A stretch of DNA of 64,000 nucleotides, from contig NZ_CP087176.1 of NCBI RefSeq assembly GCF_024748695.1, positions 3,527,501 to 3,591,500 of the forward strand. Direction: 5' to 3'. The notes beneath the pieces are model-generated. The model was not told where the DNA came from, ran no database searches, and saw only the letters and a program-made list of their open reading frames with translations. Below are positions 8,541 through 17,462 of this stretch, in pieces. The DNA comes from Pseudomonas sp. B21-040 (lineage in GTDB: Bacteria; Pseudomonadota; Gammaproteobacteria; Pseudomonadales; Pseudomonadaceae). How positions within the stretch are numbered: position 1 is the first letter of the stretch; each line of letters begins with the position of its first letter. Position numbers and translations under genes: made by a program.

Positions 8541-10207
8541 CGGCCATCGAGGCGATGTCCGAGCGCGCGATCATCCTCGCGCCACTGGGACGCGACAGCC
8601 AGATAGCCCTGATGATGCTCAATGAAGCCGGATTTGAAGGGCTCGTCACCCGTAACTTGATCACACTGTGCGACGAACTTGAGCAAGGCGCCGGGCTGTT
8701 GCTGATTGCATCCGAAGCCTTGCTGGGCTCTGATCTTGACCCCCTTCTGGGCTTGATCGACCATCAACCCGCCTGGTCGGACCTGCCGATCGTACTGCTG
8801 ACCCACCACGGCGGCCCGGAGCAAAACCCCGCCTCTCGGCTGGGCGCGCAGCTGGGCAACGTAACGTTTCTGGAGCGCCCCTTCCATCCCGTGACCCTGA
8901 TCAGCCTGGTCGCCACCGCCTTGCGCGGGCGACGACGACAGTATGAAGCCAGGGACCGCTTGATTGACCTGAGCCAAAGCGAGCTGCGCCTGCAAACAAC
9001 CCTGGAAACCCTTGAGCAACAGGTCGAGGAACGCACCGCACAGCTGCGCCACAACGAAGAAGCCCTCAGGCAATCACAGAAAATGGAAGCGGTCGGACAG
9101 CTTACCGGCGGCATCGCCCATGACTTCAATAACATGCTGACTGGCATCATCGGCAGTCTTGAATTGCTGCGTCGGCGCCTTGCGAGGGGGCGCACCGAGG
9201 ACCTGGACGGGTTGATCGACCTTGGCGTGACATCCGCCAACCGCGCCGCCGGTTTGACCCATCGATTGCTGGCGTTCTCGCGGCGCCAATCACTGGACTC
9301 CAAGCCCGTTGAAATGAACACCCTCGTAGCGTCCATGGGCGAATTGCTGCAACGCAGCATCAACGAAAGTATTGAACTGGACATACAACTGAGCGAAGAC
9401 CTGTGGGTGGCCGAGGCCGATCCCAATCAACTCGAAAGTGCCCTGCTCAACCTTGTGCTCAACGCCCGCGATGCCATGCCTGAAGGCGGCACGTTGATTG
9501 TAAACACCTCAAATCAGCAACTGGACTCGCGGTTCGTTGCAGCTCACGGCAATCTGCTACCGGGTGATTACGTGTTGTTGCGCGTCACCGACACCGGTTG
9601 CGGCATGCCCGAAAGCACCATCAGCCGGGCCTTTGACCCTTTCTTTACGACCAAGCCGATTGGCCAGGGCACCGGTTTGGGGTTGTCGATGATTTACGGA
9701 TTCAGCAAACAATCCCACGGTCACGTCACGATCGACAGCGAAGTCGGTCACGGCACCTCGGTGAGTCTGTTTCTACCGCGTTACAGCGGGGATCTGGCTG
9801 AGGAAAACCTGATCGACATCCAGCATGCCCCTCACGCCCTGGACGGTGAAACCGTGCTGATTGTCGAAGACGATCCGGCGGTCCGGGTGCTGGTCAGTGC
9901 CGTGTTGAGTGAATTGGGCTACGCCTATGTAGAAGCCGGCGACGCCGACAGTGCGGTGCCGATTCTCGACTCGGCGCAACGCATTGATCTGTTGATCAGT
10001 GACGTCGGGCTGCCGGGCATGAATGGCCGGCAACTGGCGGAAATCGGTCGGCAGTACCGACCTGATCTAAAAGTGCTGTTCATCACCGGCTATGCCGAAC
10101 ACGCGGCCGTGCGTGGAGGGTTTCTGGACCCTGGCATGCAGATGATCACCAAACCTTTTACCTTTGATCTGCTGACGGCCAAGGTTCGGGAGATGATCAG
10201 CATCTGA
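8537..10207 (+). CDS. Hybrid sensor histidine kinase with N-terminal receiver-like domain and C-terminal REC
   Basis: 556 residues, GTG start overlapping the KaiC-like gene. Residues 8-135 resemble a receiver fold but lack the acidic pair and phospho-Asp pattern, so this may be a pseudo-receiver. A coiled coil follows, then HisKA with GGIAHDFNNMLTGII (phospho-His about residue 195), an HATPase domain with N and G boxes (NLVLNARDAMPEGG; DTGCGMPES; GTGLGLSMIYG), and a C-terminal receiver (LIVEDDPAV; LLISDVGLPGMNG). No membrane helix is present, so the kinase is cytosolic. The coupling suggests the KaiC-like ATPase modulates this kinase, analogous to KaiC-SasA, but that is inference. Confidence 0.92.
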   Translation: MTAIEAMSERAIILAPLGRDSQIALMMLNEAGFEGLVTRNLITLCDELEQGAGLLLIASEALLGSDLDPLLGLIDHQPAWSDLPIVLLTHHGGPEQNPASRLGAQLGNVTFLERPFHPVTLISLVATALRGRRRQYEARDRLIDLSQSELRLQTTLETLEQQVEERTAQLRHNEEALRQSQKMEAVGQLTGGIAHDFNNMLTGIIGSLELLRRRLARGRTEDLDGLIDLGVTSANRAAGLTHRLLAFSRRQSLDSKPVEMNTLVASMGELLQRSINESIELDIQLSEDLWVAEADPNQLESALLNLVLNARDAMPEGGTLIVNTSNQQLDSRFVAAHGNLLPGDYVLLRVTDTGCGMPESTISRAFDPFFTTKPIGQGTGLGLSMIYGFSKQSHGHVTIDSEVGHGTSVSLFLPRYSGDLAEENLIDIQHAPHALDGETVLIVEDDPAVRVLVSAVLSELGYAYVEAGDADSAVPILDSAQRIDLLISDVGLPGMNGRQLAEIGRQYRPDLKVLFITGYAEHAAVRGGFLDPGMQMITKPFTFDLLTAKVREMISI

Positions 10208-10237
10208 TCCCTACCGTGACCGCCGATGGCAAGGTGC

Positions 10238-10615
10238 TCAGGAAAGCATTTGTTGCATGAGCTCTTGCAATACATCCAGATCAAACGGCTTGTCCAGAAT
10301 CGGCGCTTTTTTGGTGATCGGGCTGTCCGTCTCGCGGACTTCCTGTGCATAGCCGCTGATAAAGATCACCTTGAGCTCCGGGCGCAACTTGACCGCAGGT
10401 TCCGCGACCTGTACGCCGGTAATCCCGCCCGGCAGGCGGAAGTCGGTGATCATCATGTCCAGGTGCGGCTTGCTGGCCAGAATTTCAAAGGCCTGCTCGC
10501 CGTTTTCCGCTTGCAGTACCCGGTAACCCTCGCCCGACAAATACGCCGAAAGGACCATCAAAATAGAGGGATCATCTTCGACGATCAGTACGACGTCTTG
10601 TGCATCTTCACTCAT
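10238..10615 (-). CDS. Stand-alone response regulator receiver
   Basis: 125 residues, REC domain only. The acidic pair (VEDD), phospho-Asp in MMITDFRLPGG, the switch Ser in ISGY and the late Lys in LDKPF are all present. The ATG at 10615 is preferred (AAGG about 8 nt upstream) over an upstream TTG in frame. With no output domain it probably carries phosphoryl groups within the local relay. It is convergent with the hybrid kinase gene on the plus strand and lies downstream of the minus-strand kinase series. Confidence 0.92.
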   Translation of the reverse strand: MSEDAQDVVLIVEDDPSILMVLSAYLSGEGYRVLQAENGEQAFEILASKPHLDMMITDFRLPGGITGVQVAEPAVKLRPELKVIFISGYAQEVRETDSPITKKAPILDKPFDLDVLQELMQQMLS

Positions 10616-10692
10616 GGGAAGCCTTTGTTCGGTCAATAGCTGCTGATACGACCCTGGGGTCGCTCAGAGGTTGCGTTTATCTGGCTCATTTC

Positions 10693-11874
10693 CTAAAGCG
10701 GCAGACAAACGCGAAATAAGGCGCCTTCGTTGATTTTGCTCTCGACGGCGATGGAGCCGCCATGTGCGGCGACAATTTGTTCGGAAATAAACAGCCCAAG
10801 CCCCAGCCCCGCGACCACGGTCTTGGCTGAAACACGCTCGAACTGCTGAAAAATACGCTTCTGGTTTTCTTCACTGATGCCGATCCCTCGATCCTGCACC
10901 TCAACCCGCGCCTGACCGTCTTGTGCATAAACCCGCACGTCGATCTGGCTTTTACCACCATAACGCAAGGCGTTGGTCAGTAAATTTGAAATGACTTGCT
11001 CGATACGAAATTCATCCCAGTTGCCGACCACTGGCTGCCCGGCCGTAAAGTGCGTGGAACACTCGGCGGAATCGACCTGCGGCGCAAAGTTTTTCAACAC
11101 ATTGCCCACCAGTTGCACCAGGTCGAATTTTGTCGGGCGGATCGACAGCTTGCCAGTGCGGATACGTGACACATCGAGCATGTCTTCGATCAGGCGGATC
11201 AGGCTTTTGATCTGGCGCTCGTCGCGGTCGACCATGGCGTGCATCTTGTCCAGGGTGAACGCCGACGCGTTGTCCCGAGCCAGGTGCATCTTGCGCAGCT
11301 GGGTTTCGAGAATCAGGCCATTGAGCGGCGTACGCACTTCATGGGCGACGATAGACATGAAGTCATCGCGCATGCGCACCGCTTGCTCCAACTCCAACTG
11401 CGTGTGCTGTAACTGTTTGAGCAGTTCTTCCTGCTCGCGGCGGCTTTGCTCCAGCGCTTCGACCTGCTGTTTCATCGCCTTGCTCTGGCGATACAGGTCG
11501 ACAAACACATTGACCTTGCTCTTGACCGCGTGAATGTCCAACGGCTTGTGCAAGAAGTCCACGGCACCGCTTTCGTAACCTTTGAACGCGTAGTTCAGTT
11601 CTCGACCTGCAGCGCTGACAAACACAATCGGAATGTTTTTGGTTTTCTCCGTGCCGCGCATCAACTCCGCCAACTCGAAACCATTCATGCCAGGCATCTG
11701 AACATCGAGGATGGCCATGGCGAATTCATGCTGCAACAACAGCGACAACGCTTCATCGGCAGACAAGGCTTTATAGACCACCCGGTCTTCACGCTTGATC
11801 AGCGCTTCGAGTGCCAACAGGTTCTCCGGCAGATCGTCGACGATCAGCAGTTTGGCTTGGATGTTACTTAGCAT
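10693..11874 (-). CDS. REC-histidine kinase fusion
   Basis: 393 residues: N-terminal receiver (LLIVDDLPEN; AILDVQMPGMNG), a coiled-coil linker (about 125-165), HisKA (MSIVAHEVRTPLNG) and HATPase (NLLTNALRYGG; DRGIGISEENQ; GLGLGLFISEQ). It has no membrane helix. The start overlaps the CheB-like gene end by 7 bp, placing it fourth in the minus-strand set hybrid kinase, CheR, CheB, REC-HK. The order implies that phosphoryl transfer to its receiver from the large hybrid kinase controls the C-terminal kinase. That is inference. Confidence 0.93.
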   Translation of the reverse strand: MLSNIQAKLLIVDDLPENLLALEALIKREDRVVYKALSADEALSLLLQHEFAMAILDVQMPGMNGFELAELMRGTEKTKNIPIVFVSAAGRELNYAFKGYESGAVDFLHKPLDIHAVKSKVNVFVDLYRQSKAMKQQVEALEQSRREQEELLKQLQHTQLELEQAVRMRDDFMSIVAHEVRTPLNGLILETQLRKMHLARDNASAFTLDKMHAMVDRDERQIKSLIRLIEDMLDVSRIRTGKLSIRPTKFDLVQLVGNVLKNFAPQVDSAECSTHFTAGQPVVGNWDEFRIEQVISNLLTNALRYGGKSQIDVRVYAQDGQARVEVQDRGIGISEENQKRIFQQFERVSAKTVVAGLGLGLFISEQIVAAHGGSIAVESKINEGALFRVCLPL

Positions 11875-12461
11875 GCTATTCGTTCCAGCTCGACAAGCAG
11901 ACGGCCGATGCCGCCAATAGAGAGTATGTGGTCGGGCTGCTGAATATCCAGCGCGGCCTGGGGCATGATCGCGACCTGCGCCTCATTCGGGTCCTGCACG
12001 ATGGTCAGCCCACCGTGATATTTAACGTGAGACAGACCAACCGCTCCGTCGCGATTGGCGCCCGTCAGCAACACCGCGGCCAGGCTCGGGCCGTAGGCGT
12101 CAGCAGCAGACTGGAACAAGTAATCAATGGCGGGGCGCGAATGGTGCACGCGATCTTCCAGGCTCAACGAAAAACTGCGGTCTTGCTCCACCGACAAGTG
12201 GTAACCGGGTGTGGCGAAATACAGCGTGCCGGCTTTGACCCGGGTTTTATCGGTGGCTTCTTCGACGGGCATCGAAACCCGGCGCGCAAACACCTCGGAC
12301 AACAGGCTGCAGCGTTCGTCGGGCAAGTGCAGCACCACGATGATCGGCAACGCGAAACCTTTACGCAGCGGGCTGAGCAACGTGAGCAACGCCTCCACGC
12401 CGCCAGCCGACGCGCCAATGACGATGGCCTCGATGGAAGGAAACACTGCAGCCTTTTTCAT
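11868..12461 (-). CDS. CheB-type methylesterase domain protein without receiver
   Basis: 197 residues from the ATG at 12461, which overlaps the CheR-like stop (ATGA). The frame is open further upstream but lies inside cheR. The catalytic triad fits Ser18 in GASAGG, His45 in VVLHLP and Asp138 in LTGANRDGA. Normal chemotaxis CheB has an N-terminal receiver; this one is catalytic-domain only. No MCP, CheA or CheW gene is adjacent, so its substrate is unclear. Stand-alone CheB/CheR pairs next to hybrid kinases are known from non-chemotaxis signalling clusters. Confidence 0.92.
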   Translation of the reverse strand: MKKAAVFPSIEAIVIGASAGGVEALLTLLSPLRKGFALPIIVVLHLPDERCSLLSEVFARRVSMPVEEATDKTRVKAGTLYFATPGYHLSVEQDRSFSLSLEDRVHHSRPAIDYLFQSAADAYGPSLAAVLLTGANRDGAVGLSHVKYHGGLTIVQDPNEAQVAIMPQAALDIQQPDHILSIGGIGRLLVELERIAC

Positions 12462-13291
12462 GATTTGCGGTAGATCCGTTCTTGTTTGACCAGCGGCTCG
12501 AACTGGTTGCCGAAAGCCGAAAAATCCGGTGTTTCCTTGCTGCCCAGCACCAGGAAGCCACGATGGCACAGGGAATCATGGAACAACCCGAACGCACGAT
12601 CCTGAAGTTTTTTATTGAAATAAATCAATACATTACGACACGAAATTAATTGGGTTTCTGAAAAGACACTGTCCGTCGCCAGGCTGTGATCGGCAAAGGT
12701 CACGTTCTCACACAGGCTCTTGTCGAAAATGGCGTAACCATAGGCCGCCGTGTAGTAATCGGCAAATGAACGCTGGCCACCTGCCTGCTGATAATTAGCA
12801 GTGTAGGCCCGGACATTTTCCATGGAGAAAATCCCCTGCTTGGCCTTCTCCAGCGAGCGCGGGTTGATGTCGGTGGCATAGATGATGGTGCGCTCCAGCA
12901 GGCCTTCTTCGCGCAGCAGAATCGCCATCGAATAGACCTCTTCACCGGTGCTGCAACCCGCGATCCAGATCTTGATCGAGGGATAGGTCTTGAGCAGTGG
13001 CACCACTTCCTTGCGGATCGCCAGGAAATGCGATGGGTCACGAAACATTTCGCTGACCGGGATCGTCAGCAACTGCAGCAACTGCATGAACGCGTTCGGG
13101 TCATGCAGCACCTTTTCTTGCAGGGCCGAGATGGTAGTGCACTCAAATTGTGCCAGCGCATGATTCACCCGACGCTTGATCGAAGCACCGGAGTAATCGC
13201 GAAAATCGTAGCTGTACTTGAGGTAAATCGCCTCGATCAACAAGCGCAACTCGATTTCGCTGTTTCGCTCCACGGAATAAATGCGTTCCAC
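12458..13291 (-). CDS. CheR-type SAM-dependent methyltransferase
   Basis: About 277 residues from a GTG at 13291 whose first base is the last base of the upstream TAG (TAGTG). A frame extension to 13318 runs into the kinase gene and is less likely. An N-terminal helical CheR domain (YDFRDYSGASIKRRV) is followed by the SAM-binding Rossmann domain with IWIAGCSTGEE and IIYATDINPRSLE. A typical C-terminal stretch reads VLIYFNKKLQDRAF. It methylates glutamates on receptor-like proteins. The coupling to the hybrid kinase and to CheB suggests methylation-based tuning of the local relay. Confidence 0.92.
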   Translation of the reverse strand: MERIYSVERNSEIELRLLIEAIYLKYSYDFRDYSGASIKRRVNHALAQFECTTISALQEKVLHDPNAFMQLLQLLTIPVSEMFRDPSHFLAIRKEVVPLLKTYPSIKIWIAGCSTGEEVYSMAILLREEGLLERTIIYATDINPRSLEKAKQGIFSMENVRAYTANYQQAGGQRSFADYYTAAYGYAIFDKSLCENVTFADHSLATDSVFSETQLISCRNVLIYFNKKLQDRAFGLFHDSLCHRGFLVLGSKETPDFSAFGNQFEPLVKQERIYRKS

Positions 13292-16200
13292 TAAATGCGT
13301 TCCATCTTCGGTAACCACACACGAATCAGCGAGAACAGCCGATCGAGGTCGATGGGCTTGGCCAGATAATCGTTAGCACCCGCCTGCAAGCAGCGCTCCT
13401 GATCGTCCTTCATGGCCTTGGCCGTCACCGCAATGATCGGCAACTTGCGCCAGCGCGGGTCCTTGCGGATCTCGATCGTGGCTTCAAAGCCATCCATCTC
13501 CGGCATCATCACGTCCATCAACACCAGATCGATGTCCTCGACTTCATTCAGTCTCTCAATGGCTTCATGACCGTTGCGGCCAATAACCACGACGGCGCCC
13601 TTTTGCTCCAGCGCACTGGTGAGGGCAAAGATGTTGCGAACATCGTCGTCCACCAGCAGCACCTTGCGACCCTCAAAGACCTTGTCGCGGCTGCGCGCGG
13701 TCTTGAGCATCCTCTGCCGCTCATGGGACAACTTCGATTCGACTTTGTGCAGAAAGAGTGTGACCTCATCCAGCAAGCGTTCGGGCGAGCGTGCGCCCTT
13801 GATGATGATCGAGCGCGAATACTTGCGCAGTTCCGCCTCTTCATCGCGGGTCAGGTTGCGCCCCGTGTAGACAATCACCGGCGGGAACGAGCAGATGTCC
13901 TCGGTGGACATGCGCTTGAGCAAATCGTTGCCGAGCATGTCCGGCAGCTTCAGGTCGATGATCATGCAATCGAAAATCGTCGTGCGCAGCAGGTCCAGCG
14001 CATCCTGAGCCAGGCCAACGGCGGTGATTTCGATGTCTTCATCGCCAATCAGGAGGGCAATGCTGTCGCGCTGTAAATCGTCGTCTTCGACCAGCAGCAC
14101 CCGCTTGACCTTCTGGGTCAGCTTGGCTTCGAGGCGGGCGAATACATCCTTGAGCTCTTCGCGGCTGGTCGGTTTGACCGCGTAACCGATGGCGCCCATG
14201 TGCATCGCGGCTTCGACCCGGTCTTCAACCGAAATCACGTGAACCGGAATGTGGCGGGTCTCGGCGTGTTCCTTCAAGCGTTGCAACACGGTCAGCCCGG
14301 AATGATCCGGCAGGCGCATGTCCAGCAGAATGGCGTCGGGAATGAACTCCCTGGCCAGGTCATACCCCTCATCGGCACCGTGGGCGACCAGGCATTGATA
14401 GCCCAGTTCGTGCGCGAGGTCGTAGAGGATGTGCGCAAAGTTCGGCTCATCTTCCACCACCAGAATGCATCGAGTCGTGAAAGGCGCCTGGGTGCGGTCA
14501 TCGTTGAAGCGAGGAATATCAACTGCGGCAGTCACCAATACCGGTGCTGCTGGCGCCACGCGGTGGGCGATGGTAACGGCTGAAGCCCTAAGGGGCTCAA
14601 CCGGTTCCCCGGTCGGCTCGACGTATTGTTGAGGCAAGACCAGCGTGAACACGCTGCCCTGCCCCGGTTCGCTGGCCACGCTGATGGAGCCGCCGAGCAA
14701 CGCGGCCAGATCCCTTGAAATCGACAAGCCCAGGCCTGTGCCGCCGTAACGCCGATTGGTGGTGCCGTCAGCCTGGCGGAACGCCTCGAAAATGCTTTCC
14801 TGCTGTTCATCGGCGATACCGATACCTGAATCGCGAATGACGAAGGCAACGCCGTTATTGGGCTGCGGCGCGACGGTCAGGCTGACCGAGCCTTTCTCCG
14901 TAAATTTCACAGCGTTCGACAGCAGGTTTTTGATCACTTGCTCCAGGCGCTGGCGGTCGGTGAAAAGCATCTTTGGCGAACCGGGCTGCAACTCGACATG
15001 AAACGCGAGCGCCTTGTCCATCGCCACCGGCTCGAACATCCCGCGCAAGCCGTCGACGAGGCGCTCGACACTGGTGTTCTCGGGACGTATTTCCAGCTTG
15101 CCAGCCTCGACTTTGGAAATGTCGAGGATGTCGTTGATCAGATTGAGCAAGTCATTACCGGCGGAATAGATCGACTCGGCAAACTTCACCTGCTCGACAG
15201 TCAGGTTTTCCTGGGGATTTTCGGCGAGCAATTTGGCCAGGATCAACGAGCTGTTCAACGGCGTGCGCAGTTCGTGGGACATGTTGGCGAGAAACTCGGA
15301 CTTGTACTTGCTGGAGCGTTGCAGCTCTTCGGCGCGGTCTTCATGCTGGACTTGCACCTGGTTCAGCTCGGTGTTTTTCTGGTCCATGGCGTCGCGCTGA
15401 TCGGCGAGGATTTGCGCTTGCTCGGCCAGTTGCTCGTTGGTCTGCTCCAGTTCAACCTGCTGGGTTTCCAGGTGGGCCTGGGACTCCTTGAGAATCCGTG
15501 ACTGTTCTTCGAGTTCTTCGTTGGCGGATTTCAGCTCTTCTTGCTGGACTTGCAGCTCTTCATTCAGTTGTTGGGCTTCGGCCAGCACTTCCTGCAATCG
15601 TTGGCGATAGCGAGCCGCCTCGATGGAGGTGCCAATGTTGCCGGCGATCAACTCCAGCAACTCGATGTCACGATCAATCAGCGGTCGCAGGAAGCCCAGT
15701 TCAATGACACCGTTGACCCGGTCGTCGTCACTGGTCGGCACCACGAGCACGCTGTGTGGCAAGCCTTCGCCCAGACCGGAGCTGACCTTGAAATAGTTGC
15801 TCGGCACGTCATCCAGACGAATCAGGCGAGCCCGGTTGGCGACCTGGCCGACAATCCCTTCATCGCTGTAAATCTGCTGATCGCGCTCTTCTTGCTCGCG
15901 AGAGAAACCGTAGGAGGCTATGCGCTTGAGCGCGCCATGATCTTCACGCACATAAATGGCGGCCACGGCGGTGCCCAGGTACTGCGCGCAGAACTGCAGA
16001 ATATTGCGACCCAACAGATTGAGGCTCAACTGCCCCAGTACTTGCTCGGCAAGTTCTGTCTGGCCATTGCGCAGCCAGGCTTGCTGTTCCAGGCGCTGGG
16101 CGCTGGCGTGTTGTGCGGCCAGATTCGCGGCGTAACTTTGCGACAGGCCAAGCAAATCCCGACGACCGATGTAAGCCAGCAAACCGCTGATCGTCGCGAT

Positions 16201-16782
16201 GAATATCAGATACAGGGAGATGCTCCAGATCGTGGCTCTACTCACCTCTTCGTTGCGCGCCGTGCGCAATTGCTGCTCCGAGTCGATCACGTCTTCGAAC
16301 TGTTTGCCAATCTCGTCGGTCAGTCGCTTGCCACGACCGGCCTTGACCACGCTGCGGTAATCGCCACTGGAACGCTGCAAATCAATCATCGACTGGGCAT
16401 AGCTCGCCCATTCAGTTTGCAACGCTTGAAGCCGGCGCAAGCGATCGGTCTGCACCGGGTTATCGGCCGTGAGTTCGAGCAAGGTGTTGAGCGCAACCGT
16501 GATTTTCGGCTTGGCTGTCTCGTAGGGGTCGAGGAAATGCTCGTCGCCGGTGAGCAAGTAACCCCGCATGCCGGTTTCCAGATCGACTGTCAGCTTTACC
16601 GCTTCATTGGCGTTATTGATCACCCGGTCGGTGTGATCGACCCATTGGATCACTGACAACAAATAAGTGATCAGTGAGACAAAAAACACCGCACTGATGA
16701 CACCGACACCCAATGGCAGGCTGACGTTGCGGCTCAGGAGTTTGCGGAATCGTTGCTCATCAACCGAAGACGCAGTGGTCAT
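13291..16782 (-). CDS. Large hybrid histidine kinase CHASE3-GAF-HK-REC-REC-REC
   Basis: 1163 residues. Two membrane helices (about 23-45 and 187-208) bracket a periplasmic CHASE3 domain (LETGMRGYLLTGDEHFLDP). A GAF domain (about 245-395) and a long Glu/Gln-rich coiled coil (about 395-495) precede HisKA (FLANMSHELRTPLNSS) and HATPase (NLLSNAVKFTEKG; GTGLGLSISRD). Three receivers follow: LVVEDEPNFA/ILLDMRLPDHSG, LLVEDDDLQR/MIIDLKLPDMLG and LLVDDDVRNI/VLMDVMMPEMDG. All three keep the phospho-Asp. It heads the minus-strand set with CheR, CheB and REC-HK. It probably senses an envelope signal through CHASE3 and feeds several receivers. Confidence 0.95.
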   Translation of the reverse strand: MTTASSVDEQRFRKLLSRNVSLPLGVGVISAVFFVSLITYLLSVIQWVDHTDRVINNANEAVKLTVDLETGMRGYLLTGDEHFLDPYETAKPKITVALNTLLELTADNPVQTDRLRRLQALQTEWASYAQSMIDLQRSSGDYRSVVKAGRGKRLTDEIGKQFEDVIDSEQQLRTARNEEVSRATIWSISLYLIFIATISGLLAYIGRRDLLGLSQSYAANLAAQHASAQRLEQQAWLRNGQTELAEQVLGQLSLNLLGRNILQFCAQYLGTAVAAIYVREDHGALKRIASYGFSREQEERDQQIYSDEGIVGQVANRARLIRLDDVPSNYFKVSSGLGEGLPHSVLVVPTSDDDRVNGVIELGFLRPLIDRDIELLELIAGNIGTSIEAARYRQRLQEVLAEAQQLNEELQVQQEELKSANEELEEQSRILKESQAHLETQQVELEQTNEQLAEQAQILADQRDAMDQKNTELNQVQVQHEDRAEELQRSSKYKSEFLANMSHELRTPLNSSLILAKLLAENPQENLTVEQVKFAESIYSAGNDLLNLINDILDISKVEAGKLEIRPENTSVERLVDGLRGMFEPVAMDKALAFHVELQPGSPKMLFTDRQRLEQVIKNLLSNAVKFTEKGSVSLTVAPQPNNGVAFVIRDSGIGIADEQQESIFEAFRQADGTTNRRYGGTGLGLSISRDLAALLGGSISVASEPGQGSVFTLVLPQQYVEPTGEPVEPLRASAVTIAHRVAPAAPVLVTAAVDIPRFNDDRTQAPFTTRCILVVEDEPNFAHILYDLAHELGYQCLVAHGADEGYDLAREFIPDAILLDMRLPDHSGLTVLQRLKEHAETRHIPVHVISVEDRVEAAMHMGAIGYAVKPTSREELKDVFARLEAKLTQKVKRVLLVEDDDLQRDSIALLIGDEDIEITAVGLAQDALDLLRTTIFDCMIIDLKLPDMLGNDLLKRMSTEDICSFPPVIVYTGRNLTRDEEAELRKYSRSIIIKGARSPERLLDEVTLFLHKVESKLSHERQRMLKTARSRDKVFEGRKVLLVDDDVRNIFALTSALEQKGAVVVIGRNGHEAIERLNEVEDIDLVLMDVMMPEMDGFEATIEIRKDPRWRKLPIIAVTAKAMKDDQERCLQAGANDYLAKPIDLDRLFSLIRVWLPKMERI

Positions 16783-17046
16783 GTGGAGGCCTTGTCGAAC
16801 TGTTCGAAATCAGGGAGTTTGCCCCAAAAAAGGCGTATTGATCCAACTATATGCCATGAATCAAGCGCAATCCCCGCATTTAGCTGCGCGAGCCTAAAAG
16901 GGACCGGTTATCCTTGCCGGCCGCCGCGCAGCTATTCTTTTTGCACAGCGCAGGGAACTTGTCGGGATCCGCCACTTACTCATGCAAGAGCCCGACGATT
17001 TCTTTCCACCGGCGCCCCCTGAACTCATCTTTTGAGAGCACACATT

Positions 17047-17415
17047 ATGTCCGCCAAGGCATCCATCATTTTAGTCGTCGAAGACGATGCGATCGTGCGC
17101 ATGCTGATCGTTGACGTGCTGGAGGAGCTGGAATTCAAAGTGCTCGAGGCGGATGGCAGCGAACAGGCCCTGGAATTTCTCAACGACGAAGACCAATACA
17201 TTGATTTGATGATGACCGATGTCGGCTTGCCGGTGATGGACGGCCGGGAATTGGCCAATGAGGCGCGTAAGCTGCGCCCGCAGTTGCCAATCCTGTTCGC
17301 CAGCGGTTATGCCGAAAACATCGACGTGCCTGATGGCATGCATATGATCGGAAAACCGTTCTCGATCGATCAGTTGCGCGACAAGGTCAAATCCATACTC
17401 GCCTGCCAGGCTTGA
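17047..17415 (+). CDS. Stand-alone response regulator receiver
   Basis: 122 residues, REC only, divergent from the large hybrid kinase. The ATG at 17047 is preceded by GAGAG at 17034-17038. Key residues: EDD near the N-terminus, phospho-Asp in LMMTDVGLPVMDG, Ser in FASGY and Lys in IGKPF. It probably receives phosphate from a kinase of the same island. The glycosyltransferase gene begins 47 bp downstream and may be co-transcribed. Confidence 0.93.
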   Translation: MSAKASIILVVEDDAIVRMLIVDVLEELEFKVLEADGSEQALEFLNDEDQYIDLMMTDVGLPVMDGRELANEARKLRPQLPILFASGYAENIDVPDGMHMIGKPFSIDQLRDKVKSILACQA

Positions 17416-17462
17416 TTGTCTCGCCCCCCCTTCCCTTTACCCGCACCAAGGAATACCCGTTA

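Noticed and set aside
16960..17000. GGGAACTT near 16943 as an ECF (AlgU-type) promoter for the receiver gene
   Set aside because: No matching -10 element at 16-17 bp; evidence too weak to list.
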